NCBI RefSeq assembly: GCF_900095305.1
Contig: NZ_FMDO01000031.1
Span: 1 to 64,000, forward strand
Reading direction: 5' to 3'
DNA: 64,000 nt
Source: Proteiniborus sp. DW1
Lineage (GTDB): Bacteria; Bacillota; Clostridia; Tissierellales; Proteiniboraceae
Of this stretch, positions 55,442-63,934 are shown one piece after another. The position numbers and the translations under genes were made by a program. Numbering within the stretch: position 1 is the first letter of the stretch; each line of letters opens with the position of its first letter. The notes under the pieces were generated by a model that was not told the origin of the DNA, did not search any database, and was given only the letters and a program-made list of their open reading frames with translations.

Positions 55442-55894
55442 GTGGATATGAATAAAATGAATAAGTTTTTTGTGGTTTTGGGAATAGGCATAGGATTATT
55501 AGTATCTAGCTTGTTAAATATAGCATATCCTAAAATAAAATATATAGATTATTCGGAAGCACAGATTATAGAAAAGGCTAAGGAATTAGGAATGGTATCT
55601 CTAAAAGAGGTCATTTCTATGAATGAAAAAAAATCGGCAGAAACAGCTTTAACTAAAGAAGATACAAATCTTATAAAAGAGGAGCCCCATCCTATAGAAT
55701 TTGTTATTAATAAGGGTGAGAACAGTGAGCAGATTGTAGATAAGCTATTTGAAAAAGGTATTATAAAAGATAAAAAAGAGTTTACTGATAAAATAATTGA
55801 AGAAGGTCTTCAAAAGAGATTTAAATATGGAATCTATGAGCTAGAGCCTGAGATGGACTACGAATCCTTAATAAAAGTATTAATGGGCAAATAA
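55442..55894 (+). CDS. Short MltG/YceG-like membrane protein
   Basis: Protein of 150 residues. One N-terminal membrane segment (about 10-30) is followed by a charged spacer. Residues about 82-150 resemble the LysM-like start of MltG (IVDKLFEKGIIKDKKEFTDK, then FKYGIYELEPEMDYESLIKVL). The catalytic transglycosylase domain of full MltG is absent, so it is not an active lytic enzyme. Such short forms occur in clostridia; a wall-binding role is inferred. The GTG start follows AAGGAGAG. Confidence 0.7.
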   Translation: MDMNKMNKFFVVLGIGIGLLVSSLLNIAYPKIKYIDYSEAQIIEKAKELGMVSLKEVISMNEKKSAETALTKEDTNLIKEEPHPIEFVINKGENSEQIVDKLFEKGIIKDKKEFTDKIIEEGLQKRFKYGIYELEPEMDYESLIKVLMGK

Positions 55895-56052
55895 GTTTTT
55901 GGTCGTAGTCTATCTTAGGCAAAACTAAAGAGGCTTTACTCTAATGATGAATAGAATTGCTTAAAATTATCCTATTAAATATGCTATGAATTAAAGGCTT
56001 ATCCAGACAAAATAATTTTATGACTTCAATCTTACTTTTTGTAAGTAGTATA

Positions 56053-56232
56053 TTATAAAAATAGAATTAGCATTATAAATATGATAATCAATACCATCCA
56101 ACCTAAAAAATTATTTTGTCCAGTAATGAAGGCTTCTTCTTCATTAGTGCTTTCAACGAGTTCAATATCGTCGCAAGTATCATGTTGCGATATATATTTA
56201 TTTTGCATATTACTATTATTTGTTTCTTTCAT
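56053..56232 (-). CDS. Small tail-anchored acidic protein
   Basis: A gene of 59 codons on the minus strand. GGAGG lies 7 bases before the ATG (cat at 56230-56232). The first 40 residues are polar and acidic (DTCDDIELVESTNEEEAF); the last 17 are one hydrophobic segment (WMVLIIIFIMLILFL) ending the protein, as in tail-anchored membrane proteins. No family recognised. A plus-strand frame over the same bases has no ribosome site. Confidence 0.7.
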   Translation of the reverse strand: MKETNNSNMQNKYISQHDTCDDIELVESTNEEEAFITGQNNFLGWMVLIIIFIMLILFL

Positions 56233-56387
56233 TACTGCACCTCCACATTATGTTCAATATATATTATGAAATTTCATATGTAGTGTGACAACGCAAAATT
56301 CATATAAAATAGAATATTTTAATGCAAATTGATTTATACTATATAGTGAATTTAGGCTTAAAATTTGGGAGTTAAAGGAGCGATGCT

Positions 56388-56561
56388 ATGCAAAATAACG
56401 TTAACTTTGAAGAAGTAAAGCAACGGTTTAGAGATGCAGACTTAGATGGGAAGATTCAAATTTATACTACTACTCAAGGACTATCTGTAGAACAATTCAA
56501 AGAATTGCTAAGGATGTTTCCAATTCAGCATTTAGATAAATTAGAAAAGGCAATGTCATAA
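56388..56561 (+). CDS. Small conserved-looking soluble protein
   Basis: A gene of 57 codons. AAAGGAG lies 7 bases before the ATG, and a terminator begins on its stop codon. The helical product (FEEVKQRFRDADLDGKIQIY, then TTTQGLSVEQFKELLRMFP) resembles small clostridial proteins I have no name for. Strong expression signals at both ends make it a real gene. Confidence 0.78.
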   Translation: MQNNVNFEEVKQRFRDADLDGKIQIYTTTQGLSVEQFKELLRMFPIQHLDKLEKAMS

Positions 56562-56586
56562 AAAACCCGATGCTTCGGGTTTTTTT
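56561..56586 (+). terminator. Terminator after the 57-residue gene
   Basis: ACCCGA / TCGGGT stem extended by A-T pairs, loop TGCT, then T7. Confidence 0.88.
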
Positions 56587-56701
56587 GTGGAGAAAAACAT
56601 ATGATGATATAATAAATATTATAATATTGAAATTATTCTTGAAATATTATATAGTTTTAGAGTGGATATTTATTGAAAATTGCAGAAATAGGGGGAATAT
56701 C

Positions 56702-57322
56702 GTGGAAAATATTATAGTTGATTTTGCGCAAAAAATTGTTATGGAAAATGTATTGCTATCATATTTATTTTTCTTTGTTTCCCAGTCGCTTCAAGTGTTA
56801 TTTCCACCTTATCCTGGAGATATGATACTTATTTTAGAAGGCTATTTATCTGAGATTGCTCATTTGAATATATATCTAGTAGTTGCAAATGCAGTCACAT
56901 CAACATCACTTTCTTCAATGCTCTTATATAATATAGGTAGAAAAAAACAAGAGAGAATACTACAATCTAAAATTGTGACTTTTTTATTTTGTACTAGTAA
57001 AATTACTAAATTAAATAATCTTTTTAGAAGACTAGGTGCTTTTGTGATAATATTAAGCAAATTTATACCTGGAATTTTTTCATTAACTGTGCTCTCAGCA
57101 GGAGTATTTAAGGTTAAGAAAGGATCTGCATATACAGCAATAGTAGTTATATCTTTTTTTCATAACTTTGTATTAATAGCTTTAGGTAAACTGGTTGGGG
57201 AGAACTGGAAAACTATCTTAAGAAAAATGGATGTTTATAACAGATATATTATTATTATTGCTGTTATAGGATTTGTAATATACTTAATTATGCTCCAACT
57301 GAAAAAGAGATTATTGGATTAA
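56702..57322 (+). CDS. DedA/VTT-family membrane protein
   Basis: Membrane protein of 206 residues with about five hydrophobic segments. It resembles DedA/SNARE-associated proteins: PPYPGDMILILEGYL near residue 40, the GAFVIILSKFIPGIFSLTVL segment with the conserved Arg-Pro region altered to KFIPG, and a C-terminal helix. DedA proteins flip lipid carriers or phospholipids; the substrate is unknown here. GTG at 56702 is preferred, behind GGGGGAA; the longer frame from 56570 runs through the preceding terminator. Confidence 0.75.
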   Translation: MENIIVDFAQKIVMENVLLSYLFFFVSQSLQVLFPPYPGDMILILEGYLSEIAHLNIYLVVANAVTSTSLSSMLLYNIGRKKQERILQSKIVTFLFCTSKITKLNNLFRRLGAFVIILSKFIPGIFSLTVLSAGVFKVKKGSAYTAIVVISFFHNFVLIALGKLVGENWKTILRKMDVYNRYIIIIAVIGFVIYLIMLQLKKRLLD

Positions 57323-57337
57323 AACGGAGGATTTGTG

Positions 57338-58009
57338 ATGAAAAAATCTACTTTATTCACTATACTTATATCATTGTCATTGCCAATAGTATTGCTACTA
57401 ACTGATGTAGAAATTATAACTTTTGATTTAGACTTTTATGAAAGGAAGTATGATGAGTATAATATTCCCGAAGTAACTGGTATAGAAAAGAAGAATCTTA
57501 TGACTATTACTGGTGAAATGTTGGACTATCTAAAGAATAATAGAGAAGATTTAATAATATTCGCAGAAGTAAATGGTAAAACTGAACAGGTTTTTAAAGA
57601 AAGAGAAATATTGCATATGATAGATGTGAAAGATTTGTTTTCAAATGGATATATTATTAGAAATGCTATGCTAGTTGTTTTTCTCATATCTTTAAGTTGG
57701 CTAGTTATTTATAATAGAAGAGCGATTGGAAAAGCTTTAATCGCTTCCTCTGTGTGGCCAATGGTCTTAATGTGTATTTTAGCTGTATTAATGTATGTAG
57801 ACTTTCATAAATATTTTACATATTTTCATTACATATTTTTTACCAACGATTTATGGTTATTGGACCCAAATACAGATATACTTATCCAAATGTTGCCATT
57901 AGAGTTTTTTAGCAGTATAGCATTTAAGATATTAGCTTGTTTTGTTGTTGAACTATTAATTGTACTAGTAGGCGGAATTATACTTAATAAAAAAAGAATT
58001 ACGAACTGA
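57338..58009 (+). CDS. TIGR01906/DUF1461 membrane protein
   Basis: Membrane protein of 223 residues. The start (LFTILISLSLPIVLLL), an extracytoplasmic region to about 105, then three further membrane segments and the stretch YFHYIFFTNDLWLLDPNTDI match the TIGR01906 (DUF1461) family, which has no known function. ATG at 57338 is 7 bases after GGAGG; GTG at 57335 is in frame. It follows the DedA-like gene after 15 bases. Confidence 0.8.
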   Translation: MKKSTLFTILISLSLPIVLLLTDVEIITFDLDFYERKYDEYNIPEVTGIEKKNLMTITGEMLDYLKNNREDLIIFAEVNGKTEQVFKEREILHMIDVKDLFSNGYIIRNAMLVVFLISLSWLVIYNRRAIGKALIASSVWPMVLMCILAVLMYVDFHKYFTYFHYIFFTNDLWLLDPNTDILIQMLPLEFFSSIAFKILACFVVELLIVLVGGIILNKKRITN

Positions 58010-58082
58010 AGTAACTTTTAATCCAATCTTGTTATTATTCCTTTAAATCTGGAGATAATCTAGAATAAAGGAGGGTAATAAT

Positions 58083-59054
58083 ATGAATATTAAGATTGTA
58101 AAAGGTAATGTATTAAAGCAATCTAAGAAACTTATTAATGGCTTTAGATTAAGACGATATTATAGTGAAAATTCTAGAACAGGGAAGACTTATATGGCAA
58201 TTATTTTGGATAAGCTAATACTTAGAGTGATTGCTTTTATAGGTTTTATTCTTATTTTTTACTTCATAAGTGAAAGTATACTTTTTTCAATTATAATTTC
58301 TATTCAGATATTTATATTATATAATTTTATTTTGTATAAAATAAACAAAAGTAGGATGCAAAGGAAAATGGATATAGTCAATCAACAGGTAGTTTTAAAG
58401 AAAACTCATAAAGAACTTTTAAATCAGACTCCACAGGATTTTTTAGACTATATAATTAACGTGTTAGAAAAATACGGATTTGATAGTATTACAAGAGTGA
58501 ATGGAAAGGAATTAGATTTAATTGGTATTATATCAGATAGAAAAATTGGCATTAAATGCCTACAATATGATAATGACTATAAAGTAGGAGTAGATATAAT
58601 AAGAGACTTTTATGTTGGTCTTAGAAATCATGAATTGAGTGAAGGAGCGATTATTACAGCATCATCTTTTTCATTGGATGCTGAGAACCTATTAGCCAAA
58701 CTGAAAAAATATGCTCATATTCAACTAGTTGATATTGAAGGTTTACTTGAAATAATGAAAAAGGCCGATTTATATCCATCAGAAAAAGAGATAAAAAAGA
58801 TAATGCTAGATGAAGTTTCTGATAACAGATTGAATTTTAAAAGATATAAGGATGTTGTATTGTCAAGAGGAAAGATAATAAAATATATACTTCTAGGAAT
58901 TTCTTTGATCATATTTGGAAGGTTTACGCCATACTCTACTTATTATAATATTGTTGCAATAATTATTTTTTTCATGGCTGTAGCTTCATTAATTGTATTA
59001 ATAGTTAGCCTATTTAAAGTGAATGAGGAAAAACATGAAAATAAGGTTTTATAG
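58083..59054 (+). CDS. Membrane protein with Mrr-like nuclease fold
   Basis: Protein of 323 residues. Two membrane segments (about 45-90), then a domain (about 118-225) with the order of a restriction-endonuclease-like (Mrr_cat) fold: FLDYIINVLEKYGFDSITRV, GKELDLIGIISDRKIGIKCL, then EGAIITASSFSLDAENL. A last pair of membrane segments (about 262-315) follows. In the usual D-QxK active site the Asp and Lys seem present, but the Gln position is Gly (IGIKC). Function unknown. AAAGGAGGG precedes the ATG. Confidence 0.72.
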   Translation: MNIKIVKGNVLKQSKKLINGFRLRRYYSENSRTGKTYMAIILDKLILRVIAFIGFILIFYFISESILFSIIISIQIFILYNFILYKINKSRMQRKMDIVNQQVVLKKTHKELLNQTPQDFLDYIINVLEKYGFDSITRVNGKELDLIGIISDRKIGIKCLQYDNDYKVGVDIIRDFYVGLRNHELSEGAIITASSFSLDAENLLAKLKKYAHIQLVDIEGLLEIMKKADLYPSEKEIKKIMLDEVSDNRLNFKRYKDVVLSRGKIIKYILLGISLIIFGRFTPYSTYYNIVAIIIFFMAVASLIVLIVSLFKVNEEKHENKVL

Positions 59055-59064
59055 TTTTTCTATA

Positions 59065-59093
59065 TTTACAAGTTTAATTTATTAGTGTAATAT
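59065..59093 (+). promoter_or_regulatory. Sigma-A type promoter for folT
   Basis: TTTACA (59065-59070), 17 bases, TAATAT (59088-59093). The predicted start near 59100 falls exactly at the beginning of the riboswitch. Confidence 0.6.
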
Positions 59094-59103
59094 ATATATG
59101 TTA

Positions 59104-59266
59104 ACGACAGAGTAGGTAAAGCACGTTAAGTGTTAAAGGATGGGAAGTTGCCTTTAAACGAAAGGTTCACATTTTGTGAATCTGCGATACTTTACCGCAT
59201 CCGCTGTTACATTAGGGAGCTTACCTCTCTTTAATGTGACAGTCTACTGTCACTTGAAAGAGAGGG
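59104..59266 (+). promoter_or_regulatory. Tetrahydrofolate (THF) riboswitch with translational expression platform
   Basis: The aptamer (59104-59210) shows conserved THF-riboswitch blocks: AGAGTAGG, CGTTAAGTGTT, GGATGGGAAGTTG, AACGAAAGG and CCGCATCCGCTGTTA. Downstream, CCTCTCTTT (59224-59232) can pair with AAAGAGAGG (59257-59265), touching the GGAGGT ribosome site. An alternative 14-bp hairpin at 59206-59240 would use the same bases and the 3' arm of the aptamer. This fits an OFF switch: bound folate stabilises the aptamer and the hairpin against the ribosome site. Confidence 0.92.
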
Positions 59267-59277
59267 AGGTGAAGTAA

Positions 59278-60039
59278 GTGAATAATAAAAGGTTGCTTAA
59301 TACTAAAGCATTAGTTGGTGCTAGCTTACTTACAGCTATAAGTATTGTATTAACTAGAGTGTTTTCAATTATGGTGCCGTTAGGAGGATTACCAGCACTT
59401 CGAATTGAATTTGGTCCAATTCCACTTATTATATCAGGAATCTTATATGGCCCATTTTGGGGTGGACTTGCTGGTATTATTGCAGACTTAATAGGTGTAA
59501 TGATTAATCCAATGGGCGCATTTTTCCCTGGCTTTACAATAAGCAGTATGCTATGGGGAGCAATACCAGGGGTTTTAAATTTGCTAGTTAAGAGAAATAA
59601 ACTTAGAATTAATTATAATATTATAAATGGAGCAGTACTTACTATGATTGCTACTGGTATAGTATTTGTTTTATTTGATAATAAGGTTATAGCTGTAAAA
59701 GATGGGGCATATTTTATTTATGATAAACCAATGTCTATTATATATCCTATACTTTATATTCTTGTAGTAGGATTTTTTATTGCAATTCCATTTTTTATGA
59801 CAAGGAAAAAAGAAACTAGAGACAATGTATATTCTATAGACAAAATAGCTTTCATGATAAGTGTCTCATATATTGTTATATCCTTAGGATTGAATACATT
59901 ATGGTTATCAATAATGTTTAATAAAGGAGTTATAGCATTTTTACCTGGGAGAATCCTTGCAGCCATTGTAATGATTCCACTTCATACAACTATAATCTAC
60001 ACACTGTCAAAATCATTTAAGTATATAAAAGCTAGATAA
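59278..60039 (+). CDS. folT: Folate ECF transporter S component
   Basis: Membrane protein of 253 residues with about six hydrophobic segments, the substrate-capturing subunit of an energy-coupling-factor folate importer. ALVGASLLTAISIVLTRVFS, LRIEFGPIPLIISGILYGPF and PGFTISSMLWGAIPGVLN are FolT-type. The ATPases and T subunit are not in the window. The GTG start is 7 bases after GGAGGT. The THF riboswitch upstream supports the folate assignment. Confidence 0.92.
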   Translation: MNNKRLLNTKALVGASLLTAISIVLTRVFSIMVPLGGLPALRIEFGPIPLIISGILYGPFWGGLAGIIADLIGVMINPMGAFFPGFTISSMLWGAIPGVLNLLVKRNKLRINYNIINGAVLTMIATGIVFVLFDNKVIAVKDGAYFIYDKPMSIIYPILYILVVGFFIAIPFFMTRKKETRDNVYSIDKIAFMISVSYIVISLGLNTLWLSIMFNKGVIAFLPGRILAAIVMIPLHTTIIYTLSKSFKYIKAR

Positions 60040-60042
60040 TTA

Positions 60043-60078
60043 TTAGGCTACTAGTTCAAGCTAGTAGCCTAAGTTTTA
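60043..60078 (+). terminator. Terminator after folT
   Basis: Perfect 12-bp stem TTAGGCTACTAG / CTAGTAGCCTAA with loop TTCAAG, followed by GTTTT. Confidence 0.85.
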
Positions 60079-60093
60079 ATTAAGGAGGTTTTT

Positions 60094-60666
60094 ATGAAAA
60101 AGGTATTAGCGATTATGGGTAGCCCAAGAAAAAACATGAATACAGATAGACTTCTAGATAGAGTTATAGAAGGATTAAAAACTAATAACATAGAACTAAA
60201 AAAGATCTATCTGAAAGACCTAGAGTTTTCGTCTTGCATTTCCTGTGGCAATTGTGAAAGAACAGGTGGTTGCTTTATGAATGATGATATGAAAAACATA
60301 TATGAGGATTTTAATAATAGCGATATAATTATAATCTCTTCACCCTTATACTTTAATACTGTCAGTAGTTTAACTAAAATGATGATAGACAGATGCCAAG
60401 TATATTGGTCAAGTAAATATATTTTAAAAAATCCATCTATAGATGTAACTAAAAAGAGGATAGGAATGTTTATTTGTGTAGGTGGAGCACCAAAAAGAGA
60501 AGGACATTTTGATGCTTGTATTCCAGTAATGGACTTATTCTTCAAGGCAATTAATACTGAGTATAGAGAAAATATCTTTGCTTCTCATACAGATGAAACA
60601 CCAGTATGGGAAAGGAAAGAGCTTATGGATCTAGCTTTTGAAAAAGGAAAAGAACTAGGAAATTAG
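60094..60666 (+). CDS. NAD(P)H-dependent flavodoxin-fold oxidoreductase
   Basis: FMN-binding reductase of 190 residues. IMGSPRKNMNTDRLLDRVIE binds the FMN phosphate, SPLYFNTVSSLTKMMIDRC is the second contact, and CISCGNCERTGGC supplies a clostridial-type Cys cluster typical of iron-sulfur flavoproteins. Electron acceptor unknown. AAGGAGG lies 6 bases before the ATG. Monocistronic. Confidence 0.87.
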   Translation: MKKVLAIMGSPRKNMNTDRLLDRVIEGLKTNNIELKKIYLKDLEFSSCISCGNCERTGGCFMNDDMKNIYEDFNNSDIIIISSPLYFNTVSSLTKMMIDRCQVYWSSKYILKNPSIDVTKKRIGMFICVGGAPKREGHFDACIPVMDLFFKAINTEYRENIFASHTDETPVWERKELMDLAFEKGKELGN

Positions 60667-60762
60667 AGATAAAGTACTAATAGCTTAACTATTTGATTTT
60701 TATGTTCAAAAGGATTATAATTTTCTTGTAGAGGATGAACTTAAAATTAGGAGGAATAGGAT

Positions 60763-61338
60763 ATGAAAAATACGCTACCGATAGCATTGTCAAATAGACA
60801 TGCCCATCTAAGTAAGGAACATATAAAAATACTCTTTGGAGAAGGATATGAGCTTAAGAAGTTGAAAGATTTATCTCAACCAGGGCAATATGCTTGTGAG
60901 GAAAAGGTAGATGTAGTAGGACCAAAGAACACATTAAAGGGTGTAAGGATATTAGGGCCTGCTAGAAACAATACTCAGGTAGAAGTTTCTTTGACTGATG
61001 GCTTTACACTAGGGGTAATACCACCTGTAAGAGATTCTGGAGATTTAGCTGGCAGTCCAGGGGCTAAGCTAGTTGGTCCAAAAGGAGAGGTGGAAATTGC
61101 AGAAGGAGTTATAGTTGCAGCTAGACATATACATATGCATACTACAGACGCAGAAGAATTCGGAGTAAAGGACAAAGATAGAGTAAAAATAAGGGTTAAT
61201 GGAGACAGGGGTTTAGTATTTGAAAACGTTTTGGTTAGAGTACATAAGGATTACGCATTAGAGATGCATGTAGATGTAGACGAAGGAAATGCTGCAGCAG
61301 TTAAGAATGGTGATATGGTAGAATTAATAAAATATTAG
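60763..61338 (+). CDS. pduL: Phosphate propanoyltransferase (PduL-type phosphotransacylase)
   Basis: Interconverts acyl-CoA and acyl-phosphate. The 191 residues show the two PduL halves with metal-binding His: [45 protein letters not shown] and [19 protein letters not shown]. No shell-targeting peptide of the microcompartment type is present at the N-terminus. It is 13 bases before deoC, so the two form an operon. Confidence 0.93.
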   Translation: MKNTLPIALSNRHAHLSKEHIKILFGEGYELKKLKDLSQPGQYACEEKVDVVGPKNTLKGVRILGPARNNTQVEVSLTDGFTLGVIPPVRDSGDLAGSPGAKLVGPKGEVEIAEGVIVAARHIHMHTTDAEEFGVKDKDRVKIRVNGDRGLVFENVLVRVHKDYALEMHVDVDEGNAAAVKNGDMVELIKY

Positions 61339-61351
61339 CGGAGGGAAATAC

Positions 61352-62023
61352 ATGAAAAAGATTGCTTCAATGATTGATCATACAATATTAAAACCTGAGA
61401 CTACCAAGGAAATGGTGAGAAAGGTTTGTGATGAAGCAAAAGAATATAAATTTGCATCAGTTTGCGTTAATCCATACTATGTAAGCTTTGTAAAAGAGCA
61501 ATTACAAGGGACTCAAGTTAAAGTTACTTCAGTAATAGGTTTTCCACTAGGAAGCACTACAAAAGAAGTAAAAGCCTTTGAGGCGAAAGACGCTATAGAA
61601 AATGGTGCTGATGAGCTAGACATGGTTATTAATATAGGTGCACTTAAGAATAAAGAATATGATATAGTGAAACAGGATATAGAAGCAGTAGTAAATGTTG
61701 CAAAAGGAAAGGCGTTAGTTAAGGTTATTATTGAGACTTCACTGCTTACAGATGAAGAAAAAGAAATTGCATGCAGATTATCAGTAGAGGCTGGTGCAGA
61801 TTACGTGAAAACATCTACTGGCTTTAGTACTGGAGGAGCTACTGTAGAAGATATTAAGTTAATGAGAAGGGTAGTAGGACCAGACATTGGAGTAAAGGCA
61901 TCAGGTGGAATAAGAGATTCAAAAAAGGTCAACGAAATGATAGGAGCTGGTGCTTCAAGAATAGGTGCTAGTTCTTCTGTAGAAATAGTTAAAGGCTTAG
62001 AGGCATCTGACAATAGCTATTAA
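61352..62023 (+). CDS. deoC: Deoxyribose-phosphate aldolase
   Basis: Splits 2-deoxyribose-5-phosphate to glyceraldehyde-3-phosphate and acetaldehyde. A TIM barrel of 223 residues with [32 protein letters not shown], the Schiff-base Lys153 in VKTSTGFS, and [13 protein letters not shown]. Complete. The pairing with pduL suggests a route from acetaldehyde through acetyl-CoA to acetyl phosphate, with the aldehyde dehydrogenase encoded elsewhere. Confidence 0.95.
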   Translation: MKKIASMIDHTILKPETTKEMVRKVCDEAKEYKFASVCVNPYYVSFVKEQLQGTQVKVTSVIGFPLGSTTKEVKAFEAKDAIENGADELDMVINIGALKNKEYDIVKQDIEAVVNVAKGKALVKVIIETSLLTDEEKEIACRLSVEAGADYVKTSTGFSTGGATVEDIKLMRRVVGPDIGVKASGGIRDSKKVNEMIGAGASRIGASSSVEIVKGLEASDNSY

Positions 62024-62040
62024 TAAGAATATTATAAACC

Positions 62041-62084
62041 AGTAGAGTAGCAGACATATTTTATATTAGCTACTCTACTTTTCA
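62041..62084 (+). terminator. Terminator after deoC
   Basis: Perfect 11-bp stem AGTAGAGTAGC / GCTACTCTACT around a 17-base loop, followed by TTTCATTT. Confidence 0.8.
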
Positions 62085-62196
62085 TTTAATTTACTTGTTT
62101 GTATATAACTATGGGTTGTAGTTGAAAGTATTGTGTAGGATACAATATAATATAATAATATTAAGTATGATTACTAAAAATGGAAAGGATGATTTG

Positions 62197-62874
62197 ATGA
62201 GAGTTCAATATCTTAGTCATGCTGTAGTTTTAATTGAAGGTAAAGAAATAAATGCAGTAATTGATCCATTTATTTCTGGAAATCCAAACTGTCCAATCAA
62301 GGTTGATGATTTAAAGAATATTACACACATATTTATAACTCATGGTCACGGAGATCATTTGGGAGATACAGTTGAAATTGCAAAGAAATGGGGGGCTACA
62401 GTAATCTGTAATTTTGAAATTGGAAATTATTTAGCTAGATACGATTTAAACATACATACTATGCATATTGGAGGAACATATAATTTTGGATTTGGAAAGG
62501 TTAAGATGACACCAGCACTACATGGTTCTGGAATAACAGATGGAGAAGAAATTATTGATGGCGGTAATCCTTGTGGGTTTGTAATTGAAATAGAAAACAA
62601 AAAAATCTACCATGCAGGAGATACGGGGCTTACATTAGATATGCAGCTGTTAGAAAGTGAAGACATAGACTTAGCTTTTATTCCAATAGGTGGGAATTAT
62701 ACAATGGATATAGAGGATGCAGCAAAAGCAGTAGGCTTTATTAAACCCAAAGTTGTAGTGCCTATGCATTATAATACTTTCCCAGTAATAAAAGCTGATC
62801 CAACTGTATTTGCAGGCAAAGTAAAGGAAGCAAAAGTAAAAATACTATCTTTTGGGGAAAGTATCGAGCTTTAA
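62197..62874 (+). CDS. Metal-dependent hydrolase, UPF0173 family
   Basis: Metallo-beta-lactamase-fold hydrolase of 225 residues. The metal ligands are seen in [30 protein letters not shown] and [12 protein letters not shown]0173 (YtkL-type) members have no defined substrate. ATG at 62197 is preferred; AAAGG lies 8 bases upstream, and it gives the canonical start with [11 protein letters not shown]. The longer frame from 62122 has no ribosome site. Confidence 0.87.
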   Translation: MRVQYLSHAVVLIEGKEINAVIDPFISGNPNCPIKVDDLKNITHIFITHGHGDHLGDTVEIAKKWGATVICNFEIGNYLARYDLNIHTMHIGGTYNFGFGKVKMTPALHGSGITDGEEIIDGGNPCGFVIEIENKKIYHAGDTGLTLDMQLLESEDIDLAFIPIGGNYTMDIEDAAKAVGFIKPKVVVPMHYNTFPVIKADPTVFAGKVKEAKVKILSFGESIEL

Positions 62875-62948
62875 GGAACATCTTTTTAGTTAACAGCACG
62901 CTTATTGAACATTTTTAGACTGTTAGTGCACAGGAGGTAATAAAAAGC

Positions 62949-63896
62949 ATGACAATATCAAGTTTTCTTAAGCTCGTAGAAATTCAAACAAAAGCAGCTA
63001 GTGTAATTCCATTTTTTCTCGGAACAGTCTACACTATTTATAGGTTCAATAGCTTCAATCCAAAGAATTTTATCATAATGTTTGTATCATTAATTACAGT
63101 AGATATGGGAACTACAGCTATTAACAATTACATGGATTATAGAAAGGCTATAAAGAAGTACGGATATAATTATGAAAAGCATAATGCAATAGTTAAGTAT
63201 AAATTAAATGAATCTGTAGTAATTGCTACTATAGTGTTATTATTTTTAATAGCCATAGTTTTTGGTATCCTCTTATATATAAATACTAACTTCATTGTTT
63301 TAATACTTGGAGCTATATCTTTTGGAGCATCAGTGCTATATTCTTATGGACCTATACCTATATCTCACATGCCATTAGGAGAAATATTCTCGGGGCTATT
63401 TATGGGTTTCGTAATAGTGTTTATTTCAATTTTTATTCATGTATATGATAATAATATTATTTTTTATACATTCACAAATGGAGTTTTAAATCTTGGACTT
63501 AATATGAAAGAATTCTTGTATATATTTCTGTTATGCATACCAACCATTAATGGAATTGCAAATATAATGCTAGCTAACAATACCTGTGATATGGAAGATG
63601 ATATTGTAAATAAAAGATATACCTTACCAATTTTCATAGGAAAAGAAAAGGCATTAAGGCTATTTAGAACATTGTATATAGCTGCGTATTTGGATGTAAT
63701 TTTACTTATACTCTTGGGAGTAGTTCCTATAGTTTCGGTAATATCTTTACTTACATATATACCAGTAAGCAAAAATATAAAATTGTTTTTTGAAAAGCAA
63801 ACCAAAAAAGATACATTTGTTTTAGCAGTCAAAAACTTTATGATTTTAAATATTGTACAAGTTTTTGCTATAGGAATAGGGGCTTTGTTCAAATAA
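62949..63896 (+). CDS. UbiA-family prenyltransferase (MenA-like)
   Basis: Membrane enzyme of 315 residues with about eight hydrophobic segments. The two metal-binding loops are NNYMDYRKAIKKYG (first Asp-rich motif) and NNTCDMEDDIVNKRY (second motif), as in UbiA/MenA polyprenyltransferases. Closest type is 1,4-dihydroxy-2-naphthoate prenyltransferase, but no other menaquinone gene is here and an anaerobe may use another acceptor. AGGAGG lies 11 bases before the ATG. Confidence 0.83.
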   Translation: MTISSFLKLVEIQTKAASVIPFFLGTVYTIYRFNSFNPKNFIIMFVSLITVDMGTTAINNYMDYRKAIKKYGYNYEKHNAIVKYKLNESVVIATIVLLFLIAIVFGILLYINTNFIVLILGAISFGASVLYSYGPIPISHMPLGEIFSGLFMGFVIVFISIFIHVYDNNIIFYTFTNGVLNLGLNMKEFLYIFLLCIPTINGIANIMLANNTCDMEDDIVNKRYTLPIFIGKEKALRLFRTLYIAAYLDVILLILLGVVPIVSVISLLTYIPVSKNIKLFFEKQTKKDTFVLAVKNFMILNIVQVFAIGIGALFK

Positions 63897-63904
63897 TTTG
63901 TATA

Positions 63905-63934
63905 AAAAAACATGTGCAAGTCACATGTTTTTTG
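63905..63934. terminator. Bidirectional terminator at the window end
   Basis: AAAAAACATGTG / CACATGTTTTTT stem of 12 bp with loop CAAGT. The A and T runs make it a terminator on both strands. Confidence 0.88.

Noticed and set aside
56081-56269. A 62-codon plus-strand frame
   Set aside because: It is antisense to the 59-residue minus-strand gene, which has GGAGG and a sensible membrane helix; this frame has no ribosome site.
62875-62948. GTTAACAGCACGC / TGTTAGTGC as an inverted repeat before the UbiA-like gene
   Set aside because: Pairing is broken and short, with no T run; probably chance.
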